From Ailanthus altissimus (lineage: Eukaryota; Streptophyta; Magnoliopsida; Sapindales; Simaroubaceae), in assembly GCA_946807835.1 (NCBI GenBank), contig CAMPEX010000001.1:7641001-7705000 (forward strand): a DNA stretch of 64,000 nt, in the 5' to 3' direction. The notes under the pieces were generated by a model, which did no database searches, was not told the origin of the DNA, and was given only the letters and a program-made list of their open reading frames with translations. Of this stretch, positions 21,288-35,700 are shown one piece after another (the first letter of the stretch is position 1; the number at the start of each line of letters is the position of its first letter). The translations under genes were made by a program, and so were the position numbers.

Positions 21288-24200
21288 ATGTCTAATGTCT
21301 TAAACAAGAAATGCATATTTGAAAAACTTCTTGCATTATCATCTGATTTATATTATATAATCATAAATTCAATTAAAAGTTACACAATAATGACTCAAAA
21401 GTTCAATGATAAAAAAATATTTATATTGTGGCATGACTGCCTTGGTCATCCAAGATCAACAATAATGTGTAAGATTATTAAAAATTCTCATAGATATCCA
21501 TTAAAGAACTTAAAGATTTTGTTGCCTAATGAAAATATTTGTACCGCTTGCTCATAAAGCAAACTTGTAGTTAGACTATCCCCTTCTAAGATTGGTCTAG
21601 AATGTTTATTATTTTTACAAAGTATCTAAAAAGATATTTGCAGATCAATTCATCTACCAAGTGGACATTTTCGATATTTTATGACTTAATTGATGTATCT
21701 ACACAGTGATTACTTGTTTGTTTATTGTCTACATATAATATTACATTCGCTAGATTGCTTACACAAATCATTAGATTGAGAACATAAATTCTAGACTACC
21801 TAATTAAAATTATACATTTAGATAATACTGGTTGTTTACATATAAATATTTTACGACTATTGTACATCAGTATGAATCGATGTAGAATATCTTGTGCCAC
21901 ATATTCATACAAAAAATGGATTAGCAGAATTCTTAATTAAACAACTCTAGATAACTTCAGTACTTTATTGATACACACACAATTACCAATTTCTATATAA
22001 GGTTAGGCTATTTTGCATATTGCAACATTAATTCATTTTAGGCCCACTGCATATCATCAATATTTTTCATTACAACTTTTACTTGGTCATTAACTTGATA
22101 TATCCCATTTGCATACCTTTGGTTGTGTTGTGTATATACCTATAACACTCCCACAACGAACTAAGACTTCAACGTTGCTTAAGGATTTATGTTAGTTTTA
22201 ACTCACCATCAATTATAAGGTATCTTGAACCCCTAATGGATGATCTATTTATCATACAATTTGCAGATTACCATTTTAATGAGACAATATTTTCACCTTT
22301 AAGGGGAAAAACAATGCCTCCTAAAGTAAGGTATAAACTTTCTTAGTAAACAACCACCACCGTATCTTATTTTGATCCTTACAAAATCAATGTGAAAATG
22401 AAATATAAAAGATTATTCATCTTCAAAAAATACAAATGGATTACCTGACGCATTTACAAATGCATCAACAGTAAGCAAGCCATATATTCTAGCTACTAAT
22501 ATACCACTCAAGTAATTATTCCTGTAGAATAATTTAGTTAAAATATAACAAATGATTCATTTATTGCATGCCAGAAGCGTGGGAGATTATTTGATTTAAA
22601 AGATATTGTTCCACTGAAGAAGAAAATAAAAAATTAAGATTCTATTAAAAATAATACTCAAGCCAATAAATTCATATTCTCTAAATCACAAATATTGTAA
22701 GAGTTAATAGTCCCTGAAAAGACACAAGTATTTGAAGAGACATATGTCCCTGAAGAAATAGAAGTCCTAAAAGAAACATTAACCCTAAAAGAGGTACAAA
22801 AATTTTAAAATAAAATTTAAAAACATGATGAAATAATTGTTGATGATGTTTTCTCATTTGTAGTAGCTACTGAAATTATGAATGATAATTTTGAGTTACA
22901 AACTTTTGATAAATGCTGAAAAAGACATGACTAACTCTAAAGGAAAGAAGCAATTCAAGTAACATCGACTTCTTTAACAAAGTATGAAGTATTTAGATTG
23001 TAGTCCAAGCACTTAAAGATGTCAAATACATAGGACACAAATGGGTTTTTGTATAGAAACGTAACAAAAATAATGAGGTTATCAAATACAAAGTAAGACC
23101 TGTTGTTCAAGATTTTTTGCAAAAATTTAGTGTTAATTATGATAAAATTTATTCCCCTTTAATAGATACAATTATATTTCAATTTTTAATAAACTTGACA
23201 GTCTTAAAAAGGCTTTATATATGTTTTGTGAATATAGTGACAACTTATTTAAATAGGTTACTTAACACAAATATTTATATAAAAAATATTAAATGATTTA
23301 ATATGCTTAAAACATGTAATAGCAATTTGTATTCAAGCAAGCTACAAAAATTTTGTATGGACTAAAATAATTTAGGCGCATGTAGTGTAATCATTTAAGT
23401 GAATACTTAATAAAGAAATGATATATTAATGACCAATATGTCAATCTGTTATTATAAAAAAGTTAGATTTTGAATTTGTCATTGTAACTGTATATATGGA
23501 TGACATGAATCTAATTGGAACGCCTAAATAGCTCTTAAAAATTACAAATTATTTAAAAAGAAAATTTGAAGTTAAAGACTTATAGAAGATAAAATATTGT
23601 CTTTATTTGCGGAATACTAATCAAACAGAATCTTTATCTATCAATCTATCTATATTGAAAAGAATATGAAAAGATTTAATATAAATAAAGCTCATCCATT
23701 AAGTACCCTTATGGTTGTTCGATCTCTTGATCCCCAAAAGAATTCATCTTCTCCTAAGAAAGATGATAAGAAAAAATTTAGTCCAAAAGTATCATATTTT
23801 AATACAATTAGTGCTTTATCTAATCTAGCCTAATGCACCATATTAGACATAGCATTTATGGTAAACTTATTATCAAGATTTAATTATATACATTAGAATG
23901 GTGTCACACATATATTTTGCTACCTTCATAGAATGATAGATTTGAAACTATTTTATTTTAATGAGCTTATAAAAAATTCAAGTATAGTTGCTTATGCAAA
24001 TAGTGAGTATTTATCTAATCTCCACAAATATTTCTTGCAAATAAGATATGTTTTTTACTTATAATAATACAGCAATGTTATGGTAATGTATAAAGCAAAC
24101 ATTTTGTTACCACATCTTCTAATTATTATGAGATTCTTGCACTACGTAAAGCTAGCAAAGAATGTATATGACTACAATATTTCATTCATTACATCTAGGG

Positions 24201-24480
24201 CACATGCAATCTACATTCTTCAATATATATTCCAACTACAATATATCAATATAATATTGTTTGTTTTGTTTAAGTTAGAGGTAGATACATTAAAGGAGAT
24301 AAAACTAAATATATTTCTTTAAAATTCTTCTATACTTATAAGTTGTAACAAAGCAAACAGATTAATGTTAAATAGATATTATCTACTAACAATTTTGCAA
24401 ATCTATTTACCAAATCTTTGCCAACATTAACTTTTAAAATTTTGGTTTACAAGATTGGCATATGTCAACTCAACAAATTG
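21288..24480 (+). pseudogene. Ty1/copia pol remnant (integrase, RT, RNase H)
   Basis: Domains in order: a pre-integrase block with LWHDCLGHPRSTIMCKII and the CTAC zinc-binding end (21,427-21,557); integrase core fragments DICRSIHLPSGHFRYFM (about 21,630-21,685) and HIHTKNGLAEFLIK (about 21,900-21,941); RT with the catalytic VYMDDMNLIGTPK (about 23,490-23,530) and FEVKDL; RNase H end FANLFTKSLPTLTF and VYKIGI (about 24,394-24,460). The domain order integrase before RT makes it Ty1/copia. Dozens of stops and frameshifts show an old, inactive copy. Clear flanking LTRs were not found. Confidence 0.8.
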
Positions 24481-24560
24481 TCAACTGATGGATGTTATTC
24501 TAAGAGAGAACACATTCTTTCAAGAGAAGAACTACATCAATTACAAAAGTACACTTTACT

Positions 24561-27300
24561 CTAATTTTTTCTTCGATTATATTTTATTTTATTGGTAAAA
24601 TTTTTAATAAAGTAGTATTGAGCATATTCATTATCAAAATATATTATAAAATTATATTTTTTTTTCTTAAGTTTTTATCTAACAAATGTTTTTTTTTAAC
24701 AATATAAAATACAATAAAAATAGTGGAATCTATAAATAGTATTGTGAGGGGGTGGCTAGGTGATAGATTTTACACCCCCAACTTTATCCCACCCATATAT
24801 AATCATATATATATATTTATATGATTATATAATAATAAGATAATACTTTTTCCATATTTTTAAAAAATACTTTAATATTTAAGTTGTCTTTAATTTTTAT
24901 TTTTTATATTATTTATTTATTTATAATATCTAACCCTCAATACCTCAACATCATTTATTAAAGTCTTTGTTAGGTATATTAATTAGCTCAGTTTTCTTAA
25001 TACAATTTTCATAAGATTCCTTTTAAATTATGAAAAATATTTTAAAAAAAACTTGTTTGAATTATATTATTGTTTCAATTAGCCCAAAGAACTTCTTGCT
25101 CCACCAGGGTCATATTTCCATTCATTTTTCTAAGAATAATATTTTTTAATAATATGTAAATGTAGATGAATTATTTAAACAAAATTTAAATCACAAATCT
25201 TTTATACTACTTTAAAAAGCTATTACCAAATGCACCAATTAATACCCAAGGCATAGTTGATTTGTTGAAATAATTATAATATTAATCAAAATTTGCATTA
25301 TATTAAAATTTAATTATGCACATAAAAAGAATGAAAACTTTCAAAAAGTTTTAATACTTATATATATATATATGTACTTTGTAGACATATTAGACTAAGC
25401 TCTTTAATTTGACATCACTTAGACATTAATTTAGTCATAGTTTTGATATTATTTTATTGATGTATCAAGTTAGGCTTTCTAATTTAACACCACTTAAACA
25501 TTAATTTAGCCACAACTTTTAATCTAGTTTGTTAAGGATTTTTATATTTTTTTTAATACCTATTGACCTAAAATTTAGCATCCTAAAATCCTACAACATT
25601 TTTGCGTTTTGTGAAAAAAAAAATTCACAAGTAAAACAAAAATAAATTAAGAAAATAGATAAAATAATCACCTAAGACACAAGAATATACGTGGTTCGAC
25701 AATAACCGCTTACATCCAGGTGGATTACAAAACCAGCTTCTTTTATTTTAGTTCTTTAATATCCAAAAAACTCATTGTAAGAGAAATTAAAGGAATATAA
25801 TAATAGAGAAACTCATAAATAATTTACCCAATACTATGTCTCAAGCACTCTATAGTACTCTTTCGCGCTTGCGTCCAACGCTTTATAGCTACCCTAACTC
25901 TCTATTCTTTCTCTTGTTGATGTATTGATAATTCTAATAAATTATAAAAATTTATATAGTATTTACAAAGTTCTTATAAAATTCTATTCCTTATTAAAAT
26001 AAGAATCCACATAAAAATAAAATTTAAAACTAACTTTAATATACAATTAGAATTAAAATATGACTTTTAAAAAAAAAGTAAAGGTGCATAAATAGTACCC
26101 ACAGAACAGTAATCACGTGAATAGTCTTTATGAAACAATAACTGCGTGAATGGTACACTTAGTGAATATTACCTTCCATCCGACTTACTGTTTCACACTT
26201 CTTTTATTTTTAATCATGTATCCGACTCTTTCTTGATTTTCAACCCTATATTAAATTATCTTTAATTTTGAATTACTAAAATTCTAATATATATATATAT
26301 ATAACTCTCATATATATTTTTAATATAGTTATTTGCTTTTATAGACATAAATTATCAATGGCTTTATTTTAAATCACAAAACGAAAAAAACATAATTAAT
26401 TGGGATAATGTTTTTTCTTTTTCTTTTTCCCTTTCTTTTTCACAAGATAGTGGCTTGATTTTAATAGGGATTACAATTAATGACCATATAACTATCTTGT
26501 TGAATAATATACATAATTTGTTTTCTCTTCTTTTATTTTAAAGAAAAAATTTACTATATTGTTTCGCCTGTTTATTGAATGACTAGCATCAATAGATTAT
26601 ATAATTTTCACAATTATCATCAATCTCATGGTTCATTAGATTAAAATTACATCTAATTATTCCATATATCATATATGTAAAATGTGCTTTTAATATTTAA
26701 ATCATGTATTTCCTTCACGAAAAAAATTAAAATTGTTTTATTATTTTTTTTATAAGTAAATTATTATGTATTTATATAAGTTTAAGGACAAAATTAGAGT
26801 TTAAGATGAGGGAGACGAATGTTAAAATTAAAAATTATATTATATTAAAATTTAATTAAATAAAAATTTTAGTATTTACTTGAAATTTTGAAGAGATTAA
26901 ATTATAAAATTTTTTATTTTAAAAATTAAAAATTATAAAAATATATTATTAAATTAAAAAAATTAGTGACCGAAAACCATGACCATTAAGCCCAACCGAG
27001 TTGCCTACATAATTTTCTCTAAACTCACGTTAAAAAAAAAGGAAAACATTTCTCGTAAAGATTAAAAACAAAATTAAGAAAACACACGCAGTTGACAATT
27101 CGGAATTAGACATATTGAGAAATGAGATGTTTTGCACATTTGCATGCATGCAGAAACTGAAGCTATTTCTGACACGCTGCCGTTTATGTGAACTCCAACT
27201 AAATCCGAATTTTCTTTTTTTTTTTTTAAGATTATAACATACGCCGGAGCCAAAAAGTCCTTCACCCTTTACTTACATGGACGATGCGCAAAATCCCAAG
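24561..27300. other. AT-rich intergenic DNA, possible LTR scraps
   Basis: No gene recognised. At 25,685-25,725 an ATATACGTGGTTCGACAATAA-like phrase with a nearby CATCCAGGTGG resembles sequence common in plant copia LTRs. At 26,085-26,170 there are repeated GTGAATAGT/GAACAGTAA phrases. (AT)n tracts occur at 25,360-25,372 and 26,287-26,302. Confidence 0.4.
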
Positions 27301-27311
27301 CAGATGCATAG

Positions 27312-27424
27312 CCGCCACGTCATGACAAATCTAACTTAGCTTACGTTATCAAATTCACGTAACAGCCCCGTCACATAAACTTCCAAGGCAGCAACCACAT
27401 CCCCTCGCTCCTTCTTACGTGGCG
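27312..27424 (+). promoter_or_regulatory. Promoter of the RING-CH gene with inverted ACGTGGC motifs
   Basis: About 100-220 bp before the 5' exon are GCCACGTCATGAC (27,314-27,326) and TTACGTGGCGTCC (27,415-27,427). Both contain the ACGTGGC core bound by plant bZIP factors (ABRE/G-box type), in opposite orientation about 100 bp apart. No clear TATA box was seen. Confidence 0.4.
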
Positions 27425-27539
27425 TCCATCCAGTCGTCTGTTCACTAACTTCCGTAAACTCATGTAAGTGGAGCACCTTCGATTTATTAAATATTAAATT
27501 GTGGATTTACATCAAAATTAATCAATTTTTTTTTTCAAA

Positions 27540-27624
27540 ATCAGAGTTTCGTTTTTCCTCTCTCCCAGCAGAGCTCTCATTTCTCAGTTTAATCAATCTG
27601 TAAAAACCTTTGGTTAACTATCAG
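27540..27624 (+). other. 5'-UTR exon of the RING-CH gene
   Basis: A C/T-rich leader (TTTCCTCTCTCCCAGCAGAG) ends at a strong donor, ATCAG|GTGAGT (27,625). The matching acceptor is TTTTTGCAG|G at 29,710, giving a 2.1-kb 5'-UTR intron before the ATG-bearing exon. The transcription start is approximate. Confidence 0.5.
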
Positions 27625-29797
27625 GTGAGTTCATGATCAATCAACTTCTCTGCATTTTACTTTCCATTTCTTTTTCTTTCAATTCATGTTAATTGCTTAT
27701 GAAATTCTGATTTCCGGATTGCTGTATAATGTCGCTGTATCATTTGCAGATTTGCGAGTTTTGATTTGATAATTCAAAGATTTGCCTAATTTTGATAGTG
27801 TTTTTGCCTTCATAATTTACTAATTTTTTTTTTTGGGATGAATACGTTGCTGCTGCTGTGGCTGTTATTTGGAGTTAATGCATTACTGCTTGAACGTGTT
27901 TATGGAGATGTGTTGTTTGCTAATTTTGGTATTTTTGGCTAATGTCACTGTTTCTTGAATGCTTAGAGAGCTTTTTCTCGGAAGCACTTCGAGTGTTTTT
28001 TATTGTGTAAAGAAGCGCTTTCTGTAAAAGTACATGTTAAATGCTTTTCCTGAAAGCAATACATTTTTTTTTTCCTTCGGTCAAATGCTGTTTCGTGTGT
28101 TTTTGCCAAAAATTACAAAACAGAAACTGACGTAGTTTTGGTTGTTTGAAAGCAACTTTTGTAGTGTTCATAACTCTGTCAAGTGCAATATTAATAGGTG
28201 TTTGGAAATGCACTATACTTCACGTGTCTATGACTTAGAGTAAGCTGTTGGAATAAGTCCTTGTTCTCTTGGTCATGGAGGTTGTATGATTCAATTGGGT
28301 TGGGGGCATGTTTTGTGGGTCGTCAATTAGATGAGTTCAATAACAAAGCCGATGGCCTAGCAATCTGCGTTTTGTGAAACATAATATTGATATTTCAGCC
28401 TATATTGATAAAAAAAAAAAGCTTCTTCTTTATACGCACCTACTAACCATATGATAAGCTTTACAAAAACAGAACTTTATGGGAGAAAGATAAGAGGCAA
28501 GAGCTCAAGCATGCATACATGCTTTACTTGTGCAGTTATGTTTGATAAGTTATCTAATTTAGATTACCAAGAAGTAATGCTTTTCTTTTTTTTTGATACT
28601 TGATTCACTTGGATCAACTGTAGGAAATAAATATTGAAATAAATATTCAATTAGTATTTAGGAGAGCATAACTCACTTTTAAAAGCGGTTCATCATGATT
28701 AATCGTGTTATTCATACATGCCTTCTCTTACAATACATTAGTCCTAAGTATGTCTGATACCTCATGAAAATTTGGTGAACCAATGGGTCATTTTGGGTCT
28801 TCTTTCTTTCAGCAGACCTGCTTTTCTCCCAGAAAAGTTTGGCATGGCTAAACCAGCAGGTTCTGACTGAGCCAAGCCTTTAATCTTGTTCAGACTGGTT
28901 TATGGATGCAGATATGAAATTAAATTAGATGGTAGGGAGAGTTGAACCTTGATCATTTGTGGGATCAAATGAATTTTGAATCATTTGGCCTCATCCTCGT
29001 TGGAAATGATAATAAGTATTATTTGAACTCTTCTAATATTTTATGACTAAACTTAATTTTCTTAATTTTTAATCTGCAGTAAACCATTTGACCTAGGCTG
29101 TTGCCCGAAGTCTGTTATGTGGGTAATGTCTAGGCAAGTTTGTAACTGTGACTATTTACTTTTATAAACAAAAATGATCCCTAAATGGTTAAAATGGGTG
29201 AGATAAAACAAATTACTAGCGCAATATTTGTTAGAACAATTTGGACTTAAATATATGAGTTAATGCATTGCCTAGTGAATATAGCTAGTTATCTTTGCAT
29301 GATTGAGAATATGCATATAAATGATGTTATTTTCTTTTCTTATGTGCTTTTGATGAAAAAGAGGATTATAGTTGTAAATAGTCTTATTTAAGTATCATTT
29401 AATCAAGCATAATTACTGAACCAGTAGCTGTTAGTGAGCTGATATCTACATTCTATGTTCATTTTTGAACTTTTGATGTCTCTTTCCATGTTTTAATTTC
29501 TCACATAAAAGGATGAATTAGCTTTTTGTGTAGAACTTGTGTGAGAGATCTTAGAGCAATTGATGGACTGTTAAGCTTTTGATATTTGATGGTAGCGTAA
29601 TCATTCATATCTTTACAATGTGGTTGGATGATCAATAATTTCCTTCTTATACCTTGATATTTAATTATCCAGATTTCTGATTTTTGTACTCTTTTCTTAA
29701 ATTTTTGCAGGTTCCTCATTTTCTCTTGGAACTTAGTAGGAGATGTTGCTTGGCTGTATGACTTTCATAACTTAATTCCCATTAGACATCTTTCACG

Positions 29798-32700
29798 ATG
29801 AAATTAGTGTCCAATGATAATTGTAATGAAGATATTTCAGAAAGTGAACCGATCTTGACTCAATCTGACATTTTGCAAAGATCGGAAGAGTCTTCTTCAT
29901 CATCTTCTTCTTCGTCTTCATCTTCTTATGAAATTACAACTGCTAGAGGGGATTGTGTTGTTGCTGCTGATGATTTACAAAATCTTCATGTTGATGAAAC
30001 TAGCCATTTGGTGAATTCTGACCAGCCTCAATGCCGTATATGTCTTGATATTGGAGGTCTTTACTACTAATATTGCTTGGCATCCTTTTAGTTTGTTTTG
30101 TTCTCCTGTCACCATTTGAGATGATAGATTTTAGTTATATGGAAAAGCTCAAGATGATTACTGCATAAGCACAGACCATAAATTTTGAGTTTTCATAATG
30201 CACTTGTCTTGAATTAAAAGTTCCTAATAGTTTTCTTTTCATTTTCAGGAGCAGACTTAATTGCACCATGCCATTGCAGAGGCACTCAGAAGTATGTTCA
30301 TAGATCATGTCTTGATCATTGGAGGTCAACTAAGGTGAGTGCCTGAGTTTGGACTGGCGTCCCTTCTGCTTGATTAACAAATTGATGAATTGGAATGCTT
30401 CATCGTGTGCATGACATGGGAATTATTACTTTAGGGAATTTCGGAAATTCATGTTGATCCTTCTGATGTGGTTTATTTAATTTTGTGACTTCAGTAATGA
30501 GACTAAACATTTACACAGATCCAGAAGCAAAGATTGATGCATTTGATTTGATGGAGTAATACTATTTTATTCATTTCCTTTGTTGTTTCAGGAAGGATTT
30601 GCTTTTGCTCACTGTACAGAATGCAGGGCAATGTTCATATTACGTGCTAATTTCCCACCTGATCGCTGGTGGTTGAGATTGAAATTTCAGTTTCTAGTTG
30701 CTAGAGACCACACATTCATTTTTGTAATTGTTCAGCTGGTAGGATAACAAATGCCCTGTTTATTTTGTCAATGTATTACTTTTGATGTTGAGTTGACTTG
30801 GGTGGTGTAACTATAACTATTTTTTACCTGACTAATAAAGAGGTACTATTACATTTATACTGATTTTGCTCTGTTGTCAAGTCTTTACATGATACAGTTA
30901 AAACGTGGGAATGCTGTTTACACAGTAATTTTAGCAATTTCATTTTTTTGTTGGAGTTTACAAGCATATCTCGCCCTTCTAGGCAGGGTTATGTGGCTAC
31001 TATAGGAAACATTTCATGCTGATCCATTTTATTTACTGTGATGCAAAGAACCACTCCTTGAAATTGATTGTGTTAAGTCCTAGAGCATTGTAAAAATTGC
31101 TGTAAAGGGTATGATAACTGAATAATTTCTTTTTTTTTTTATTTACTGAAAGAATCTTCAGATATTTACGTCATTGAGATTGGGGGGTAGTATTCTAGTA
31201 TTAAGTTGCCAGGGAGTGCTCTTTTATATTTTCTAATGATTTTGTTGCTTGTAGGAAAATGATAAGTTGTTGAAATACAAAAATTCTAAACCCTGCCTGG
31301 AAATAGAAGATTGATTCAATACCAACATTTCTTCTATTTTTGTCTAGGTGAAGAGGTGCCAAAATGATATCTTTCTACGCTATCTACAAACTTCTTTCCT
31401 CACTATTTTTGGTAAAAAAATTGCATTATGAACGTTTATCATGGTCCTTATAGTTAGCTCTATTTTTTAGCAGGAATAATAGTTGGTTCTGCTTGTGGAA
31501 AAGGTCATATGTTTATTTTTTTATGAATACTTTAGTGAGTGCTAAAGCAAACTTCTTCTTGCTTTAATGCATTACTCTAATGACTATTGGGGCAATTGTT
31601 TATTTTTGTTTATAAATAGCTAAATTTTTTTTCATTCTGTCGGGTGGAAAGGAAAATATCTCACTATATTCGAAAATAAATGCTGGTAAATTATAATGAT
31701 TATAGTAATGATTTAATGAGGAAATTTGAATGAGTGAAATTCTTTTGGACTCTCAATGTAATCATAATCACATTTGTATTTTAGTTGAGATGTCATTGAA
31801 ATGGAAAGCCGAGTAAGCTGCATTAAATATTTTGATGGAAAATGGGAACTCCTAGATAATGATACGTGGAATTCCTTGCTTTACAATTCTTAGTAATATG
31901 TTAATAAGGTTTTACTCTCTTAGATTAAAAACTTGAATATCCATGTGTTGCTGTGCGCATTTAACATTGAGGATGTTTCTGTATGCATCTACTTGCCACA
32001 AATGGAATTCATCTAATAAGTTATTTTGCTAGATTTGTTTGTCTATAATTTGTGTCAATTTTGTGAAATTTCTCTTGTTAAATGTATGTTTCACTCAATA
32101 CATGCTTTCAACAGATTGTGGCATCGTTGGGGGTGCTGGTATATAAATTTTATGGAGAGGAACTAAGAGAAATGTTCGGTTACGAAGAACATCCTTATGG
32201 GTTTTATATTATGGCTGGTACGCTCGCTGCTCTTAGTTGACTGAATTCTCTCTCTTCCATCCCCACAGAGACACACACGTATGTAGAGTGCATAAAAGTC
32301 ATGTACACGCATATATATAATTATATATGTACGTGTACATGTAGACACAAATTTTTTTTGTCAACTTTTTCGATATCTTTAACAAAATTGAATTTGTCAC
32401 ATAGCGTCTATGCACCAAACATGTCATCATTATTAGTGTTCGTGATTGGTTGGTTTCCTTTTTCTTTTACTTCCTGGGCTGGTTCATATGTGCATGAAGC
32501 TGTGATAAGGCAGTTTTCTCTGACCGTTATGTGATCTGTTTCATTTTTTGACCTAGCTGCCACTTCATTGAGCTCTGACCCTTTAGTGAGATTGTATAGG
32601 AGGAAAAGAAAAAGAAGGCATTTTTGAAGCAACCAAGTCATAGCAATCCTTGTATTTGACAGTACATTACACAGTTTTTTATGTTATGTTCACGCATTTT

Positions 32701-35700
32701 TGTGTAGAAAATATTGAAAGTGGCTCATTCGCTCAAGCTTGCTTCTAAAGAAAGCATTTTCGAATTTTAATAGACATTCCTCAGCAATATTGATTGAAGA
32801 TATAATTACTTAAATATATGTTTATCATTTCATTTCACCAATTTTGGGAATTTTTGAATTAGGAATACATATATTATAATGATCTTTCCCATCTATGCTG
32901 TTGATGACTCCAACTTCTTTCAATATGCCAATCAAGATGGTGAGTCTTTAAGATACAGAAAATTGTATGGTAGATGCACCCAAAAGTCCATAGGACCATG
33001 AAAAATTTCTCCAATGTTTCACATAATTATATATGTTTTTTTGCACATTTGATAAAAGTCAAGAATAAATCATTGAAGCTTTCAAGGCAAACCTGAGTTA
33101 CCTTTCATAGTTTTGCATAGAGAAATGAATTAAACTCTCGCTATCGGCTCTTGTTGGGATACTATTGGATGCAATTTTCTGATTCTAACTTGTACCTCAA
33201 TTTTCTTTACCAAAGTCAGTACTATATCTTAAGTGCATCAGAGTTTATTATCTGAGGGAAGTGAATTCTATATGCAATTACTAATGCCGAGAAATGTGTG
33301 GCTGAGAGTAGAGTTTTCAGTTGAGAAATTGGTGGTTCAATTTTATTTGAGGTGTAATAATTAGGCAGCAGAAATGACATTCAACACATGCAGTTCATCC
33401 ATAACCTGTTATCCAATCATTAAATGCAAATTTAATGCTATATTATTTTGTTTTATTGTGCAGTTTTAGCTATTATTTTGGTGGGTCTGCTCTATGGTTT
33501 CTTTATTGCCATAATATGCGGACAAAGGATCCATGAGCGACACTATCATGTTCTGGCCAAACAAGAATTAACAAAGGTTTGTGACATTTCTAAATGACAC
33601 TGATTGGACATACAGCTTTAACAGGAAATGCCGAATGGTCTTGTTCAAAGTTTGTGTATTATACTTAAGTAAGCCAACTGCATTTATGTATTTACTTTTG
33701 AGGTTACATGTAATATACACTGCTGCATATATTGTATAAAGATCCTGACTTTTGTTTTAGATTGATACCTTATAAAATGAAGACTCATCCTTGAGTACGT
33801 ACTGGTACACTTTTTTTATTCTCCTGACAATTTTTTATTAATTTAAACCATCTCTGAAACTTGATATTCGAAGTATTAATCATAAATATTACAGATACTC
33901 CATTGATATTCCTTGACATGAAATTGGCATAGTTCAACTTTGACACAAGACTATTTTGGAGGGTGCATATTTGAAACAGATTGACTACAAAATTTTATTC
34001 TGCTGTGTAAATTATTGCAATGTATTACTTTCTTGTTGCATTTATCCTTTAGATGTCTTTTCAGTGCACCCTTTTCTGGGATAACCTGACTACAAATGCT
34101 TCTTTAAAGTCTAATTCAATGCAGATATTACTATATGTATTTGCATGCCAATCAATGAAGTTAGTTTGTTTGCTGGTTTGTTAGTGAGTCATGATATCAC
34201 GAGATTATTCTTCAGTAATTTTCTGTAAAAGGTTTCCAAACGAGTCTGTCAATGAGAAAGTTATCAGATTTGTTTTGCAGGTACGTAGTTGCACAATATA
34301 ATATTTATTTGCTTCAGCTGTGATCTGGAATTTGAAATTTTAGACCTGGGTAAGACTTAGTTGTTACACATTGTAGGAGAGTTTTTGTGTAGACTGCTTC
34401 ATTCTTCCTTTGCAAGGCAGATAGCTGCTGTTTATTGGAAGTCATGAATAGGTAGTTTTTGAGGTGGTTTCTCCAGTACAGGGACTGATTCCAGGGAGTG
34501 TTGATGTGAATTAAATTGTTGTAGTAGATTGAATTTTAGGGCTGGTTTAAGGAATAAGGTCATTTGAAGAGGGGAAAAAATCGAACATTCAAGAAGATTA
34601 TATTGCCTGGAATAAGAGGGTTTATGAAGAAATCCTTTGAGTCAATAAGTTCAGTTGGTAGCTAAGTCTGGTCATACATTGGGAGTTTTCTTCTGCTTTT
34701 TTGGCTTTTATGTAGTTAAGCTATCATTGAGAGTGAAGGAGATTTAACATGTGGAGTAGGTTATGTTCCTTTTAAGTTGATTATTTATTTATTTTTTTCA
34801 TGGTATGAGCTGGAAGAGGAAGTGAAATTTACATTTAAGTTCATTCCTAAAGAAGGGTAAATCACCTTGTTTCTGCCCTTCGGTTAAATGACTCATTCAT
34901 TAAAGTAGCATAATCTAGGTCTCAATTAATGCAAACTAAAATTAAACATAATATTGTGGGAGTGAAAAACAAATGTTTTAAGTCCTTGCACGAAGGTCCA
35001 AGAAGGCCCATAATCCCTCTTCGATCTTGAACATGTGACTCTGTGTCCCACATCGGTTGTGGAGTGTCTCCTGGTGCTAGATATAAGGCCAGGGCCAACC
35101 CTTCACTCTTGAGCATGCTTTTGAGTGGAGTTAGGGCTTTGGTTCTTTGACATGGTATCAGAGCCTACCACTCTACTGCCTCTCGGCCTCTTGTGGGTCG
35201 GCCGAACGCCGACGGAGGCAGTCGACACTCAAGGGGGGTGTGACTCTGTGTCCCACATCGGTTGTGGAGTGTCTCCTGGTGCTAGATATAAGGCCAGGGC
35301 CAACCCTTCACTCTTGAGCATGCTTTTGAGTGGAGTTAGGGCTTTGGTTCTTTGACAGAACATATAAAACATAATCTTCACACGAGACAACCATATTGAC
35401 AGAACAGCTGAGGGCCACAATTGGCTTTCCATTCTAGGGTAAGGAGTTCAAAATCACAGTAAGCTTTTAGATGGTTTTCCAATTTTCATATGTACTAATT
35501 AGTAGAACAAGCTTTCCTCTTTAAGATGTGAACCTTATATTATATTAACTTTGCTTTGTATTCTTTCTTTGACATGAAAGGTCTTCTATATATTTCCTGA
35601 ATTTTGTTTATTACACACAAATTTCTTACAATGAGTGTCTTTATTTACCTCAACACAGTACCGCCCTTAATATGTATAAGCTTTTTTATTAAAATAAAAC

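Larger units (their letters stand above)
35034..35357 (+). mobile_element. Intact TRIM retrotransposon (324 bp)
   Basis: Two 119-bp LTRs (35,034-35,152 and 35,239-35,357) flank an 86-bp internal region. Each LTR starts TGTGACTC and ends TTTGACA. By eye the LTRs are identical. A primer binding site, TGGTATCAGAGCC (complementary to initiator tRNA-Met), abuts the first LTR at 35,153. A purine tract, AAGGGGGG, precedes the second. The element is flanked by GAACA on both sides (35,029-35,033 and 35,358-35,362). The LTR holds CCCACATCGG, a motif common in plant TRIMs. It has no coding capacity and must have moved with borrowed proteins. Confidence 0.95.

Noticed and set aside
32301..32641. Open frames on both strands
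   Set aside because: They lie in an intron of the RING-CH gene and have no motif or splice support.
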